Shown in pieces: positions 53,659 to 63,478 of a stretch of DNA of 64,000 nt. This DNA is from an uncultured Lachnospiraceae bacterium (GTDB lineage: Bacteria; Bacillota; Clostridia; Lachnospirales; Lachnospiraceae). The stretch spans positions 1 to 64,000 of the forward strand of contig CANOMQ010000014.1 of assembly GCA_947567595.1 (NCBI GenBank), read 5' to 3'. Made by a program: the position numbers and the translations under genes. A model generated the notes under the pieces. That model did no database searches, was not told the origin of the DNA, and was given only the letters and a program-made list of their open reading frames with translations. The stretch's first letter is position 1. Each line of letters starts with the position of its first letter.

Positions 53659-56600
53659 TCAAGGATTAACTTTTTTCGTCACTGTGCCTTTAAAATCTCC
53701 CACTCCTTCCAGCGTAATTTCAACTTTTTTGCCTGCGGGCTTCGGGTCGCCTACAATTTTGTAATCATAATTTTTCACCAGCAAACGCTTTGCATGTTTT
53801 ATATTCAGCTGTTCCGATGTTCCCTTTACCGATGCCTTCTTAATGTCGATCGGTAAAATTTTAAACTCCTTTGTAAGTGAAACGCCGCTGTATGCGCCGA
53901 TTCCCTTTATGATAATTTTGGCTTTTCCCTTGTTTGTTTCCGTATCAGAAGCATGGAGATTATTCACATACCTGACGGTATAGTCTTTCCCAAGCTTGAG
54001 CGTCTTGTTTGTACTGCTGTCAGTCACTGTCACCTTCGGCTTTTGCAGTTTCCCGTTGTACGTTACGCCTTTATCAATCTTCGCCTGATTTTTTATCACA
54101 AACGCCGTGTTCCCTGCGTTTTTGGGCACAATGGTAAATGACTTAATGACTCTCCCGACGTATCCGCCCTTTCCGGTGATGATGACATATGCCGTACCTG
54201 TTTCCTTATTATTCTGATACTTCACCGAGAAATCCTTTTTGCCCAGAGGCGATTCCTGCAGATTGTTCTGCTCATCCCTTGCCCTGATTTCCTTGACAGC
54301 AGGCTTGAGCGGCTTCCCTGTGTACCCGGTGGATTCGTATTCCAAAATCACATCATCCGGACTTGTTATAAAGCCTTTAAAATTCTTTGAAGGCTTTCCG
54401 AATACCGTAATTTTTTCCGTACAAATGCCCGTGTAATTCGAGTCTGAGCCTGCGGTAACCGTCACGGTAAGCGTTCCTTTTGTCACGGAACTTCCCTCAG
54501 CGGCATTCGAAACCGCAAGCGTGTAATCCGTGCCGTATTTAAGCTGTTTCGCGCCGTCGCAGACCTGTATTGGCAGCCTGTCAAGGCTTACGGTATTCCC
54601 CTCAATCATAGCACCGGAAACGATTTTAATCTTGTTTATCGGTTTTTTCGAGATCCTGAATCCCTTCTGTATGCTTCCTTTGTAAGCTCCGTTACCCTCA
54701 ATTACGACAACAGCGTCTCCCGCATTCACGTTATTTCTGTATTTTACCCTGTAATCCACGCCTTCCGTAAGCGATGTCTTTTTGCCGTTTTCATCATATG
54801 CAGTAACCTTGACTGTGGGCGTGTAGGCATTTCCATCATAAACTTTTTCCTTAATATTCGTCGCAATTTCAGCCTTTGCGTCCGTCTTCAAATCCCTGAC
54901 TTTAGCCTCGGCGCTCACAATTATCTCGTTCGGATAATGCCACTCGTCCTCATCACTGTCGCTTTCTTCGCTGCCACCGCTTTCTTCGCTACCGCTGCTC
55001 TCTTCATCGTCAGGTTTTTTATCTCCTGTCAGTTCGCCGTCGGCTGTTATGGTTCCGCCCTGCGGAAGTTTCGTTTTCGTTCCATCGCTTCCCGTAAGAA
55101 TGGTATCCTTCGGCAGCGTGATTTCCCCCTGGGCAGACACGTTAATGGCAGCATTCTCCTGCGCATCAATCCTAAGATCACCGACAACAAGGCACCCACT
55201 CTTAACGGTTCCGGAAGCGCTGGCTGTTCCGCCCTCCGGCAGAGTAATCTTGTCCTTGCGCGCCGGCATTGTCAGTTCCGTATTTGATGGAATCGTTATC
55301 TCGCCAGTTTGGGATACCACAAGCTCCATATTCTTCTGCGGCAGTTTCAGCGTAATATCCACATTCGGCGTGACTTTCGTATTTTTGACCGTTACCGTGC
55401 CGTCCGCCTTGTTCGTGATAACGGTATTCTTTATGCTGACACTCGCCGCCGGCTGCACATGGTACTTCCCTCCTGTAAGCAGAACTGCCCAGCATGGATT
55501 CGGGGTAATGCTATAGCTGTCCACGTCCCTGTCCAGTTTCAGAATATTAAATTTACTGCTTGACGGCATGGAAATTGTTTTCGCGGTGTTTCCTTTCAGC
55601 CAGACAGTGTTGGAGTCTCCCGCCAGTGTGCTTGGCTTCCAACTTGAATCCGTACGGAAGCTACCGCCGATCTCGATTGTCCCTGCACGCAGCATGTTAT
55701 TACTTGTGGACGCATTGATGTCCGTTGTCCATCCAGAATGTGAATCCCAATAGAAGTCCCCTGCCACCTGCATTTTATCCGCAGCATCCGCCATCCGCAG
55801 CGTACAACTACTAGACGTATAAATCGGGTTACCGTTATTATCCAGGTTTTTAAACTTCTTTGCCTCATAATTCCCCCTGATGTCCAGCGTTCCGCCTCGG
55901 AAGGTAATATTACCTCCTATATGCAGCACATTGCCCGGTATCGTCAGCGTATGGCCATTCAGGTTAATGCTTCCATCTGTTCCAAGCGTCTGATACCCCT
56001 CTGGATATTTGCTTTCCGGCAGTATCAGGTACATGTCCTGCTGCAGGGTAAAGCCTTTCATAGCACCTGACCACGTAATGGGATAATAGTCTTTCCCTTC
56101 CGCTTTCTCCGGAAACTCCACGCTGCTGAAATAACTTGAGGACGAAGCGAAATATACTTCCGTCCCTTCCGGATTTTTGAAGACCTCCTTGTGGGAGTCG
56201 CCTTCTAATGTACTTGGCGTCCAAAATGAATCCGTACGGAAGCTACCGCCGATCTCGATTGTCCCTGCACGCAGCATGTTATTACTTGTGGACGCATTGA
56301 TGTCCGTTGTCCATCCAGAATGTGAATCCCAATAGAAGTCCCCTGCCACCTGCATTTTATCCGCAGCATCCGCCATCCGCAGCGTACAACTACTAGACGT
56401 ATAAATCGGGTTACCGTTATTATCCAGGTTTTTAAACTTCTTTGCCTCATAATTCCCCCTGATGTCCAGCGTTCCGCCTCGGAAGGTAATATTACCTCCT
56501 ATATGCAGCACATTGCCCGGTATCGTCAGCGTATGGCCATTCAGGTTAATGCTTCCATCTGTTCCAAGCGTCTGATACCCCTCTGGATATTTGCTTTCCG

Positions 56601-59600
56601 GCAGTATCAGGTACATGTCCTGCTGCAGGGTAAAGCCTTTCATAGCACCTGACCACGTAATGGGATAATAGTCTTTCCCTTCCGCTTTCTCCGGGAACTC
56701 CACGCTGCTGAAATAGCTTGAGGACGACTTGAAATATACTTCCGTCCCTTCCGGATTTTTGAAGACCTCCTTGTGGGAATCGCCTTCCAGTGTGCTTGGC
56801 TTCCAACTTGAAACTGCCCGGAAGCTTCCTCCGATCTCAATTGTCCCTGCACGCAGCATGTTACTACTTGTGGACGCATTGATGTCCGTTGTCCATCCAA
56901 AATATGAATCCCAATAGAAGTCCCCTGCCACCTGCATTTTATCCGACGCATCCGTCATCCGCAGCGTGACATTACCATATGTATAAATCGGGTTACCGTT
57001 ATTATCCAGGTTCTTAAACTGCTTTGCCTCATAATTCCCCCTGATGTCCAGCGTTCCGCCTCGGAAGGTAATATTACCTCCTATATGCAGCACATTGCCC
57101 GGTATCGTCAGCGTATGGCCATTCAGGTTAATGCTTCCATCTGTTCCAAGCGTCTGATACCCCTCTGGATATTTGCTTTCCGGCAGTATCAGGTACATGT
57201 CCTGCTGCAGGGTAAAGCCTTTCATAGCACCTGACCACGTAATGGGATAATAGTCTTTCCCTTCCGCTTTCTCCGGGAACTCCACGCTGCTGAAATAGCT
57301 TGAGGACGACTTGAAATATACTTCCGTCCCTTCCGGATTTTTGAAGACCTCCTTGTGGGAATCGCCTTCCAGCGTACTTGGTTTCCAATTATCATCCGCC
57401 TGGAAATTTCCACCGATCTCGATTGTCCCTGCACGTAGCATGTTATTACTTGTGGACGCATTGATGTCCGTTGTCCATAAACTATTTGAACGCCAGTAGA
57501 AGTCCCCTGATACCTGCATCTTGTCCGTAGCATCCGTCATCCGCAGCGTACCACTACTAGACGTATAGGTCGAGTTCCCGTCATTGTCCACCCCACTTTG
57601 TTTTCTGCAGTAATACTTCCCGAGAATGATCAATGTACCTTTATTAAACCGAATCTGTCCTCCGGTATGGTAGAAATCCCCATATATGGCAAGCGTATGC
57701 CCGTTTAAATCCAAAACACCGCCTGAAAACGTCATGTTCCCATACGTCATCATATCCTCATCAAGGGTTTTTCCGGAACTGATTACCTGATCCGCATAGG
57801 TAAGCTGATGCTTCTTGCTTTTCGCTTCATCCTCCGCAATTTTACTTTCCGACGGCGCGGTAACGGAAGGATATGTAACAAAAGTTTCAAACAATTCCAA
57901 CGCTTCTGAAGCGGTTTGTTTGGCCTGTTCATCTGCCGTTTCCGAACTGCTGATACCGGTATATATCTGTTTTATGGCAGTTTTTCTTGCTTTCTGCTGT
58001 TCCACATATTGTTCCAAACCTTTTACATATAAGTTATAAATCTCGTTGAGCGGAATAGCTTTCGTATTCGTAACCTTTGACAGCCATGACCGCTCGTATT
58101 TCTTATATTCCTCATCCTCATTAAAAATAGGAACATGTACTAAACTTTCAAAAAAAGCGCCTGCAAACTTAAGACTAGATGCATTTATTTCTTCCAGATA
58201 AAATCTCTTTATAATACCCGTACTTTTGGCATAATCATGGATTGTATCCAACATCACCCTGTAAGAATCGCTCAGCAAATATACATAATTGACAAACATC
58301 TCTGCATTTGCATCCGACCTGCTGCTCTTATATCCTTGCCTGCTTCTTTTTACGCCAGATTGTATAATACGGTGCAGTTTACATCTGACATTCGCTATTG
58401 CAGCGTCTTTGATCTTATTGTCAATATTAAAAAGCAAGTTTGACAAATTTATCCCATTATCAAGTCCCCATTTCACGGCCTGAAATTCAGGGTTTATGTT
58501 CCCAAGTTCATCCCATAATAATGATATCGAAATATTGTATCCAAGTGAAGTCCCTTCTCTTATACATATATCCGCCTCTCCTACCAGTTTCTCCTGAAAT
58601 TCATCGCCCTTCAATATATTAATCATTTCCAGGATGGCTTCCTGTATAATTTTCTTTTCAGCTGCTTTCTGGACTGAAGTGCCCTTATAATTTGATGAAA
58701 ATGCAGCATCGACATGGTTATACATATCTTCTAACGCGGTAATCATACTATCATTAATCTGCACTAACTCTCCGACCTTGATGAAATAATCATACATTTC
58801 ATCTCCTGTAGATACTGTACTCTGTGCAGAAGCCAAAATAATCGAAACTTTGACGTCAGATAATTCTTTAAATATTTGATTATGATTTGTTGATATCCAC
58901 TCTCCCATAGGTGCAGCAGCGGCGCCTTTAGCCGAAAGATCTATAAACTTTTGGGTTTCTTCTATAACCTTACTCTCATCACTACCACTTGAAATGTTTT
59001 CCATTACGGTAACAATACTGTCCCCTTCAATCGAATAACTGTTCAGGTCTTTCTCCAATTGAACCTGCTCTGCCAAAATATCCATAAGGGCAGCCTGATA
59101 TAATGTTTTCGGAGACGAATTAAGATTCGGATTCCCATCAGCTAATTCTATCGCTTTCCATAAGGATTCCATATTTTGCCATATATAATTGTCCTGAAGT
59201 TCCCCCGCATAGTAAAAAGCCTCTGGAATGCCCTGCACTTCATCCTTATTGATCCAGCAGGAATCCCTCAAAAACGCATCCGCCATATATTGATTAACGC
59301 TGTCTTTGGACGAACTGTTTTTGGACGATGCCCGCGCTGCAGTCGTACTTTGGGATAATATACCTTCGGACTCTGCTTCTGTTTCGGATTCCGACTCAGT
59401 TTCGGATTCTATTTTTGTCTCAGATTCCGACTCCTCTTCGGATTCTATTTTTGTCCCGGATTCCGATTCCTCTTCGGATTCCATTTTTATCTCGGATTCC
59501 ACTTCGGACTTTATTTTTGTCTCCGCCTCTGTCCCGTCTGCAGCAGACTCTTCAACTGCCTGCGTTTCGTTTCCGTTTCCATTTTCGGCGTCTTCTCCAT

Positions 59601-59826
59601 TTTGCATGCTGTTTTCCGCATCCAAATTCTCGGACGCGGCAGCGCTGCCGAATGTCTCTTCCGATTTTTCCGTCACTTCAATCGACGTGTCTTCATTTTC
59701 GGACGCTTCCCTGCACTCTTTTGCCGTACCCCCGGAAAACTCAGCGGCGTACGCGCTCATATTGGACATCAGTATAGCGCCTGACAATATCACTGCCAAT
59801 ATCCTTTTTCCGATTAATTTAATCAT
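53659..59826 (-). CDS. Giant secreted adhesin with tandem beta-solenoid repeats
   Basis: 2055 residues. Signal peptide about 1-28 (ends AYAAEF). A Glu/Ser-rich low-complexity region follows (about 35-165). A helical region (about 170-680) comes next, then tandem repeats of about 194 residues (about 700-1430) with 'LNGHTLTIPGNVLHIGGNIT' and 'GTEVYF' strands that look like a beta-solenoid. After a shorter strand-rich part and an SGSEESGGSEES linker there are four or five YTG/MBG Ig-like repeats to the end (KGTVTKKVNP). No LPxTG or membrane anchor is seen, so attachment to the wall is unclear. The ATG at 59826 follows AGGAGG. Confidence 0.85.
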   Translation of the reverse strand: MIKLIGKRILAVILSGAILMSNMSAYAAEFSGGTAKECREASENEDTSIEVTEKSEETFGSAAASENLDAENSMQNGEDAENGNGNETQAVEESAADGTEAETKIKSEVESEIKMESEEESESGTKIESEEESESETKIESETESESETEAESEGILSQSTTAARASSKNSSSKDSVNQYMADAFLRDSCWINKDEVQGIPEAFYYAGELQDNYIWQNMESLWKAIELADGNPNLNSSPKTLYQAALMDILAEQVQLEKDLNSYSIEGDSIVTVMENISSGSDESKVIEETQKFIDLSAKGAAAAPMGEWISTNHNQIFKELSDVKVSIILASAQSTVSTGDEMYDYFIKVGELVQINDSMITALEDMYNHVDAAFSSNYKGTSVQKAAEKKIIQEAILEMINILKGDEFQEKLVGEADICIREGTSLGYNISISLLWDELGNINPEFQAVKWGLDNGINLSNLLFNIDNKIKDAAIANVRCKLHRIIQSGVKRSRQGYKSSRSDANAEMFVNYVYLLSDSYRVMLDTIHDYAKSTGIIKRFYLEEINASSLKFAGAFFESLVHVPIFNEDEEYKKYERSWLSKVTNTKAIPLNEIYNLYVKGLEQYVEQQKARKTAIKQIYTGISSSETADEQAKQTASEALELFETFVTYPSVTAPSESKIAEDEAKSKKHQLTYADQVISSGKTLDEDMMTYGNMTFSGGVLDLNGHTLAIYGDFYHTGGQIRFNKGTLIILGKYYCRKQSGVDNDGNSTYTSSSGTLRMTDATDKMQVSGDFYWRSNSLWTTDINASTSNNMLRAGTIEIGGNFQADDNWKPSTLEGDSHKEVFKNPEGTEVYFKSSSSYFSSVEFPEKAEGKDYYPITWSGAMKGFTLQQDMYLILPESKYPEGYQTLGTDGSINLNGHTLTIPGNVLHIGGNITFRGGTLDIRGNYEAKQFKNLDNNGNPIYTYGNVTLRMTDASDKMQVAGDFYWDSYFGWTTDINASTSSNMLRAGTIEIGGSFRAVSSWKPSTLEGDSHKEVFKNPEGTEVYFKSSSSYFSSVEFPEKAEGKDYYPITWSGAMKGFTLQQDMYLILPESKYPEGYQTLGTDGSINLNGHTLTIPGNVLHIGGNITFRGGTLDIRGNYEAKKFKNLDNNGNPIYTSSSCTLRMADAADKMQVAGDFYWDSHSGWTTDINASTSNNMLRAGTIEIGGSFRTDSFWTPSTLEGDSHKEVFKNPEGTEVYFASSSSYFSSVEFPEKAEGKDYYPITWSGAMKGFTLQQDMYLILPESKYPEGYQTLGTDGSINLNGHTLTIPGNVLHIGGNITFRGGTLDIRGNYEAKKFKNLDNNGNPIYTSSSCTLRMADAADKMQVAGDFYWDSHSGWTTDINASTSNNMLRAGTIEIGGSFRTDSSWKPSTLAGDSNTVWLKGNTAKTISMPSSSKFNILKLDRDVDSYSITPNPCWAVLLTGGKYHVQPAASVSIKNTVITNKADGTVTVKNTKVTPNVDITLKLPQKNMELVVSQTGEITIPSNTELTMPARKDKITLPEGGTASASGTVKSGCLVVGDLRIDAQENAAINVSAQGEITLPKDTILTGSDGTKTKLPQGGTITADGELTGDKKPDDEESSGSEESGGSEESDSDEDEWHYPNEIIVSAEAKVRDLKTDAKAEIATNIKEKVYDGNAYTPTVKVTAYDENGKKTSLTEGVDYRVKYRNNVNAGDAVVVIEGNGAYKGSIQKGFRISKKPINKIKIVSGAMIEGNTVSLDRLPIQVCDGAKQLKYGTDYTLAVSNAAEGSSVTKGTLTVTVTAGSDSNYTGICTEKITVFGKPSKNFKGFITSPDDVILEYESTGYTGKPLKPAVKEIRARDEQNNLQESPLGKKDFSVKYQNNKETGTAYVIITGKGGYVGRVIKSFTIVPKNAGNTAFVIKNQAKIDKGVTYNGKLQKPKVTVTDSSTNKTLKLGKDYTVRYVNNLHASDTETNKGKAKIIIKGIGAYSGVSLTKEFKILPIDIKKASVKGTSEQLNIKHAKRLLVKNYDYKIVGDPKPAGKKVEITLEGVGDFKGTVTKKVNP
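55596..57390 (-). repeat. 582-bp tandem repeats inside the adhesin gene
   Basis: Three nearly identical units at a 582-bp step (for example the segment starting about 55630 recurs at about 56212 and 56794), with a more divergent copy edge up to about 57780. Differences cluster in a short window after 'IEIGG' and in the 'NPIYT' region. The length is a multiple of three, so copy-number change would keep the frame. Confidence 0.9.
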
Positions 59827-60235
59827 ACATTTTCCTCCTTGTATGTTTCTGCCATTTCTGATTGTTTACCCATATGGATAATTCCTAAATCCGGCACCTA
59901 AATCCGGCACAAAAGCCAAAATGATCGAAAACCCAATTAGTAACAAAATGACTATATTTATATAATACACCACCCCCCCGTATTATCAACCTTTTTTTAA
60001 TTTTTTAAAATTTTTGAAACCGGAAAAAAATTTGTGCAATTTTTTTAGTTTTGAACTAGCGTTCTAACCTGTCAGATTGCTTGAAAAATAATAAAATATG
60101 AAATATAACAAATTTATTTTCACTCTCATATAGACAAAATTTAAAAAAAATTGTAGAATATATCTGAGCGACATCTAAAAATGGTTTGATGATTACATAT
60201 TCCATTTTACAGATTATTCCAGAGGAGGAACTAAG
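59827..60235. other. Divergent promoter region with 13-bp tandem repeat
   Basis: 409 bp, AT-rich, between the adhesin and cheY starts. It contains a perfect 13-bp tandem repeat (CCTAAATCCGGCA at 59884-59896 and 59897-59909) and a run of C at about 59972-59978. TATAATAC near 59961 may be part of a promoter. No gene recognised. Confidence 0.4.
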
Positions 60236-60598
60236 ATGGCTAAAAATATTTTAATTGTCGATGATGCAGCTTTTATGAGAATGATGATTAAAGACATTTT
60301 GACGAAAAACGGATACAATGTTGCTGCAGAAGCAGAAAATGGAAAAATAGCTGTAGATAAGTACAATGAAACAAAGCCGGATCTTGTACTTATGGACATC
60401 ACAATGCCGGAAATGGACGGAATACAAGCATTAAAGGCAATTAAAGGCAACGATCCGAATGCAACGGTTATCATGTGCTCAGCGATGGGCCAGCAGGCAA
60501 TGGTTATTGAGGCGATCCAATCAGGTGCAAAAGACTTTATCGTAAAACCATTCCAAGCAGAACGTGTTCTCGAAGCACTCAAGAAAGTAATCGGATAA
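60236..60598 (+). CDS. cheY: CheY-type chemotaxis response regulator
   Basis: 120 residues, a lone receiver domain. VDDAAFMRMMIKDILTKNGY holds the acidic pocket, the phospho-acceptor Asp is in LVLMDITMPEMDG (about 54), the Thr/Ser switch in VIMCSAMGQQAM and the Lys in DFIVKPFQ. It binds the flagellar switch when phosphorylated by CheA. AGGAGG lies before the ATG. It stands alone, away from other chemotaxis genes. Confidence 0.92.
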   Translation: MAKNILIVDDAAFMRMMIKDILTKNGYNVAAEAENGKIAVDKYNETKPDLVLMDITMPEMDGIQALKAIKGNDPNATVIMCSAMGQQAMVIEAIQSGAKDFIVKPFQAERVLEALKKVIG

Positions 60599-60620
60599 AA
60601 ATAATTACATACTGCAATTA

Positions 60621-60646
60621 AAAAAGTGCTATAAGCACTTTTTTTG
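60621..60646 (+). terminator. Terminator after cheY
   Basis: Arms AAAAGTGCT and AGCACTTTT with a three-base loop and a seven-T run on the plus strand; also usable from the other side. Confidence 0.85.
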
Positions 60647-60681
60647 TTGTATCTTTCTATAATTCCTTATCATTATAAAGG

Positions 60682-62211
60682 TCATAATAAAGGCGAAGCA
60701 AGCTTCAACATCGCCTGTATCAGCTTATTCTCAAGCGGACGCTTCGACCACCGCATTAAATCCATTGCATCACATTGCTCAATCGTCCGCAAAAAGTCGT
60801 TCTTAATATCATTAACCGCCTCCATCTCGCTGATAAAAACACCGCATTCATAATGCAGATAAAAACTCCTGTAATCCGTGTTAATTGTCCCGCAAATGGC
60901 GCACTCATCATCAACCACAACATTCTTCGCATGAATAAATCCCGGCGTGTACTCATAAATCTGCACACCCGCTTCCATCAGTTTCCCATAATTGGAGACA
61001 TTCACCATATAAACATACCATTTATCATACACCTTCGGCACAATAATCCGCACATCCACGCCACTCTCCGCCGCGCTGGTAAGATCCTCAAGCATTTTCT
61101 GGTCAAGCACAAGATACGGCGTCGTGATGTAAATATAATCCCTCGCCTTGTTAATCATGCGCGTGTAAGCGCCCTCCGTCGGATTGTGGGGATTTCGATG
61201 CGGCCCGCCCATAAATGGCTGCACATACCCCTCCTCCGCCACACTGCCCTGCGGTTTATACTCCTCGTCGTTAATCAAAACCTTCTTATTCGAAATACGC
61301 CACATATCAAGGAAAAAGCACGTAAAACTAAAAACACCCTCTCCATAAAGCCGCACACCGGAGTCTTTCCAATGACCAAACCGCTGTACATAATTCGCAT
61401 ACTCGTCCGCAAGATTAAATCCGCCCGTGTAGGCAATATCCCCGTCTATCACGGTAATTTTCTGATGATTGCGGTAATTAAACGACATTCGTACGATATT
61501 TTTGTGAATGGGATTAAAAATACACATCTTAATCCCGCGCGCCCTCATATCCGTCCGAAAAGCGTGCGTATTAATCCTTAGCGTTCCAAAATCATCAAAC
61601 AGCAGTTTGACCTCCACACCCTCCTTCACCTTCTGCGTAAGGATTTCAAGAATTTCCGACCAAACCTTCCCCTCGGAAACAATGAAATATTCCATAAAAA
61701 TAAACTTTTTTGCGTTCTTTAAATCCGCAACCATATCGGCAATCACTTTTTCGCCCACTTCGTAATAAGTGACCTTCGTATTTTTATAAATCGGAAAACC
61801 TTCCTTGCGCAGATAACGGCTAATCTGAACCTTATTCGGGTGGTCAATCTCCAAATCCTCCGCAACAACCTCATCATTCATAAGCCTGCGCCTTCTTAGC
61901 AGCTCAATTTCCCGAAAATGCTTAAAATAGCGCGAATTTTTACGGCTTCTGCCCCACATGAAGTACAAAAACAAGCCCGCAACCGGAAGGATTAAAATAA
62001 TGATAATCCAGCTCATTTTATAAGACTCCGCATTGTTGACAAGCTCAAAAACAATCACAATGCTGATAAACTCCAAAATAAAATACACTTCCGTCGAATA
62101 CTGGATTAAGTACATGGACAAAAACAACATCAGCCCAATTTGCAGAAAAAAGGCAATTCCGACCGTAAATCCACGTATAATTCCATAATATTTGCTTTTT
62201 ATTATTCCCAT
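60682..62211 (-). CDS. cls: Cardiolipin synthase
   Basis: 509 residues from ATG 62211, chosen because AGGAG is ten bases upstream (the ATG nine bases earlier is too near). Two N-terminal membrane helices are followed by two phospholipase-D motifs: HQKITVIDGDIAYTGG (about 236-251) and HAKNVVVDDECAICGT (about 424-439). It joins two phosphatidylglycerols into cardiolipin. Confidence 0.92.
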   Translation of the reverse strand: MGIIKSKYYGIIRGFTVGIAFFLQIGLMLFLSMYLIQYSTEVYFILEFISIVIVFELVNNAESYKMSWIIIILILPVAGLFLYFMWGRSRKNSRYFKHFREIELLRRRRLMNDEVVAEDLEIDHPNKVQISRYLRKEGFPIYKNTKVTYYEVGEKVIADMVADLKNAKKFIFMEYFIVSEGKVWSEILEILTQKVKEGVEVKLLFDDFGTLRINTHAFRTDMRARGIKMCIFNPIHKNIVRMSFNYRNHQKITVIDGDIAYTGGFNLADEYANYVQRFGHWKDSGVRLYGEGVFSFTCFFLDMWRISNKKVLINDEEYKPQGSVAEEGYVQPFMGGPHRNPHNPTEGAYTRMINKARDYIYITTPYLVLDQKMLEDLTSAAESGVDVRIIVPKVYDKWYVYMVNVSNYGKLMEAGVQIYEYTPGFIHAKNVVVDDECAICGTINTDYRSFYLHYECGVFISEMEAVNDIKNDFLRTIEQCDAMDLMRWSKRPLENKLIQAMLKLASPLL

Positions 62212-62328
62212 TTCGGTCATTCTCCTATAAAATGGTTCATATAGAAATAATGTTTCCCTGTCAAAAAACTACATAAGTTTATAGTAATCCTAAAACCAAA
62301 CAAACGCAACTAAAAAACGAGGACTGAT

Positions 62329-63096
62329 ATGCAAACTGATATACAAACAACAATCGACAAAAAACTCTTTTCCGAAGCGTGTTACGAAATGATTGGAAAA
62401 TTACAGGCACAAAACGGTATCGGAACGCTTCAGGAAAAAACAATCCATAGTGTGTTAAAATATTATTATGCGCCCAATCCTTTATATCATGAAATTAAAA
62501 TCGGAAAATACGTCGCGGACATCTGCGTGGACGGGGAAATTTTTGAGGTACAGACGAGGAATTTCAACGCCATGCGCAACAAGCTGCAATATTTTTTGCA
62601 GGAGCATGACGTCACGATTATCTATCCCGTGGCACATCACAAGTGGATTTCATGGCTAGACATGGAGACAGGCGAGCTTTCGCCCAAACGCAAATCGCCA
62701 AAAACCGGCACGCAGTATCAGATTATACCAGAGCTTTACCGGATAAAAATGTTTATTGGCAATCCGAGACTGCATTTTATTATTTCGCTGATTGATGTGG
62801 AGGAAACGCGTTATTTGAATGGGTGGAGTTACAATAAAAAACGGGGTTCGTCACGAATGGACGGTGTTCCTGTTGATATTTACGATGAAGTGCGGATTGA
62901 TACGATGTCGGATTATCTGAAATTCCTGCCGGAGACATTGCCGGAACAGTTTACGTCCAAGGATTTGGGCAAAGCCGCAAAAATACCACAACAGCGCGCG
63001 GGGACACTACTTAATGTTTTATTGGAAACGGGGGTGGTTGAGAAAATTGGGAAAGATGGGAGGAGTTATTTGTATGTGGTTCGTAGAAATGACTGA
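62329..63096 (+). CDS. Possible PD-(D/E)XK-fold protein with winged-helix tail
   Basis: 255 residues. Residues about 40-105 carry HEIKIGKYVADICVDGE (Glu55, Asp64) and IFEVQTRNFNAM (Glu73-Val-Gln75), which fits the E...D...ExQ layout of the restriction-endonuclease-like fold. The C-terminal 50 residues (FTSKDLGKAAKIPQQRAGTL) look like a winged helix. It may act on DNA, but the role is not known. It has its own promoter region and faces the opposite direction to its neighbours. Confidence 0.6.
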   Translation: MQTDIQTTIDKKLFSEACYEMIGKLQAQNGIGTLQEKTIHSVLKYYYAPNPLYHEIKIGKYVADICVDGEIFEVQTRNFNAMRNKLQYFLQEHDVTIIYPVAHHKWISWLDMETGELSPKRKSPKTGTQYQIIPELYRIKMFIGNPRLHFIISLIDVEETRYLNGWSYNKKRGSSRMDGVPVDIYDEVRIDTMSDYLKFLPETLPEQFTSKDLGKAAKIPQQRAGTLLNVLLETGVVEKIGKDGRSYLYVVRRND

Positions 63097-63110
63097 CAGT
63101 TCATTGTTAT

Positions 63111-63377
63111 TCATGAGTTATTTTTTTCATACATCTTGTCTTTTTCATTTTTCCAATCTGTATCCGTAAAATATTCTTTCATTCTGTCAGAAATATCAAG
63201 CTTTGGCACATTTGGACTTAAAATTACTTTACTAATACAGACTGGAAAACATGTCTGAACCCTACCATTTTCCATATCGTCAATTGCTTCATCTAACAAT
63301 CCAAATAATAAATCCATTGTATTATTGATTACGTCATTCTTATTTAATACTTTTTCAGACAATATCATTTTTTTCAA
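63111..63377 (-). CDS. Short protein of unknown function
   Basis: 88 residues with helix-rich patterns (VINNTMDLLFGLLDEAIDDM) and no family recognised. Convergent with the nuclease-like gene. It could be real or a remnant; no clear ribosome site is seen beyond GAGGAA. Confidence 0.4.
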   Translation of the reverse strand: MKKMILSEKVLNKNDVINNTMDLLFGLLDEAIDDMENGRVQTCFPVCISKVILSPNVPKLDISDRMKEYFTDTDWKNEKDKMYEKNNS

Positions 63378-63478
63378 AATACATTCCTCAAGTAAATTCT
63401 CAAGATAACCGCCAAATGCAAGAACTCCTGCATTTGGCGTACTATATAAACAAAAACAATGTCAAATTTTACAATTTT

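Noticed and set aside
55596-57390. CRISPR array
   Set aside because: The repeats are 582 bp, in frame and coding; there are no short repeats with unique spacers.
60775-61581. 268-codon plus-strand frame
   Set aside because: It is antisense to cardiolipin synthase, which has both catalytic motifs.
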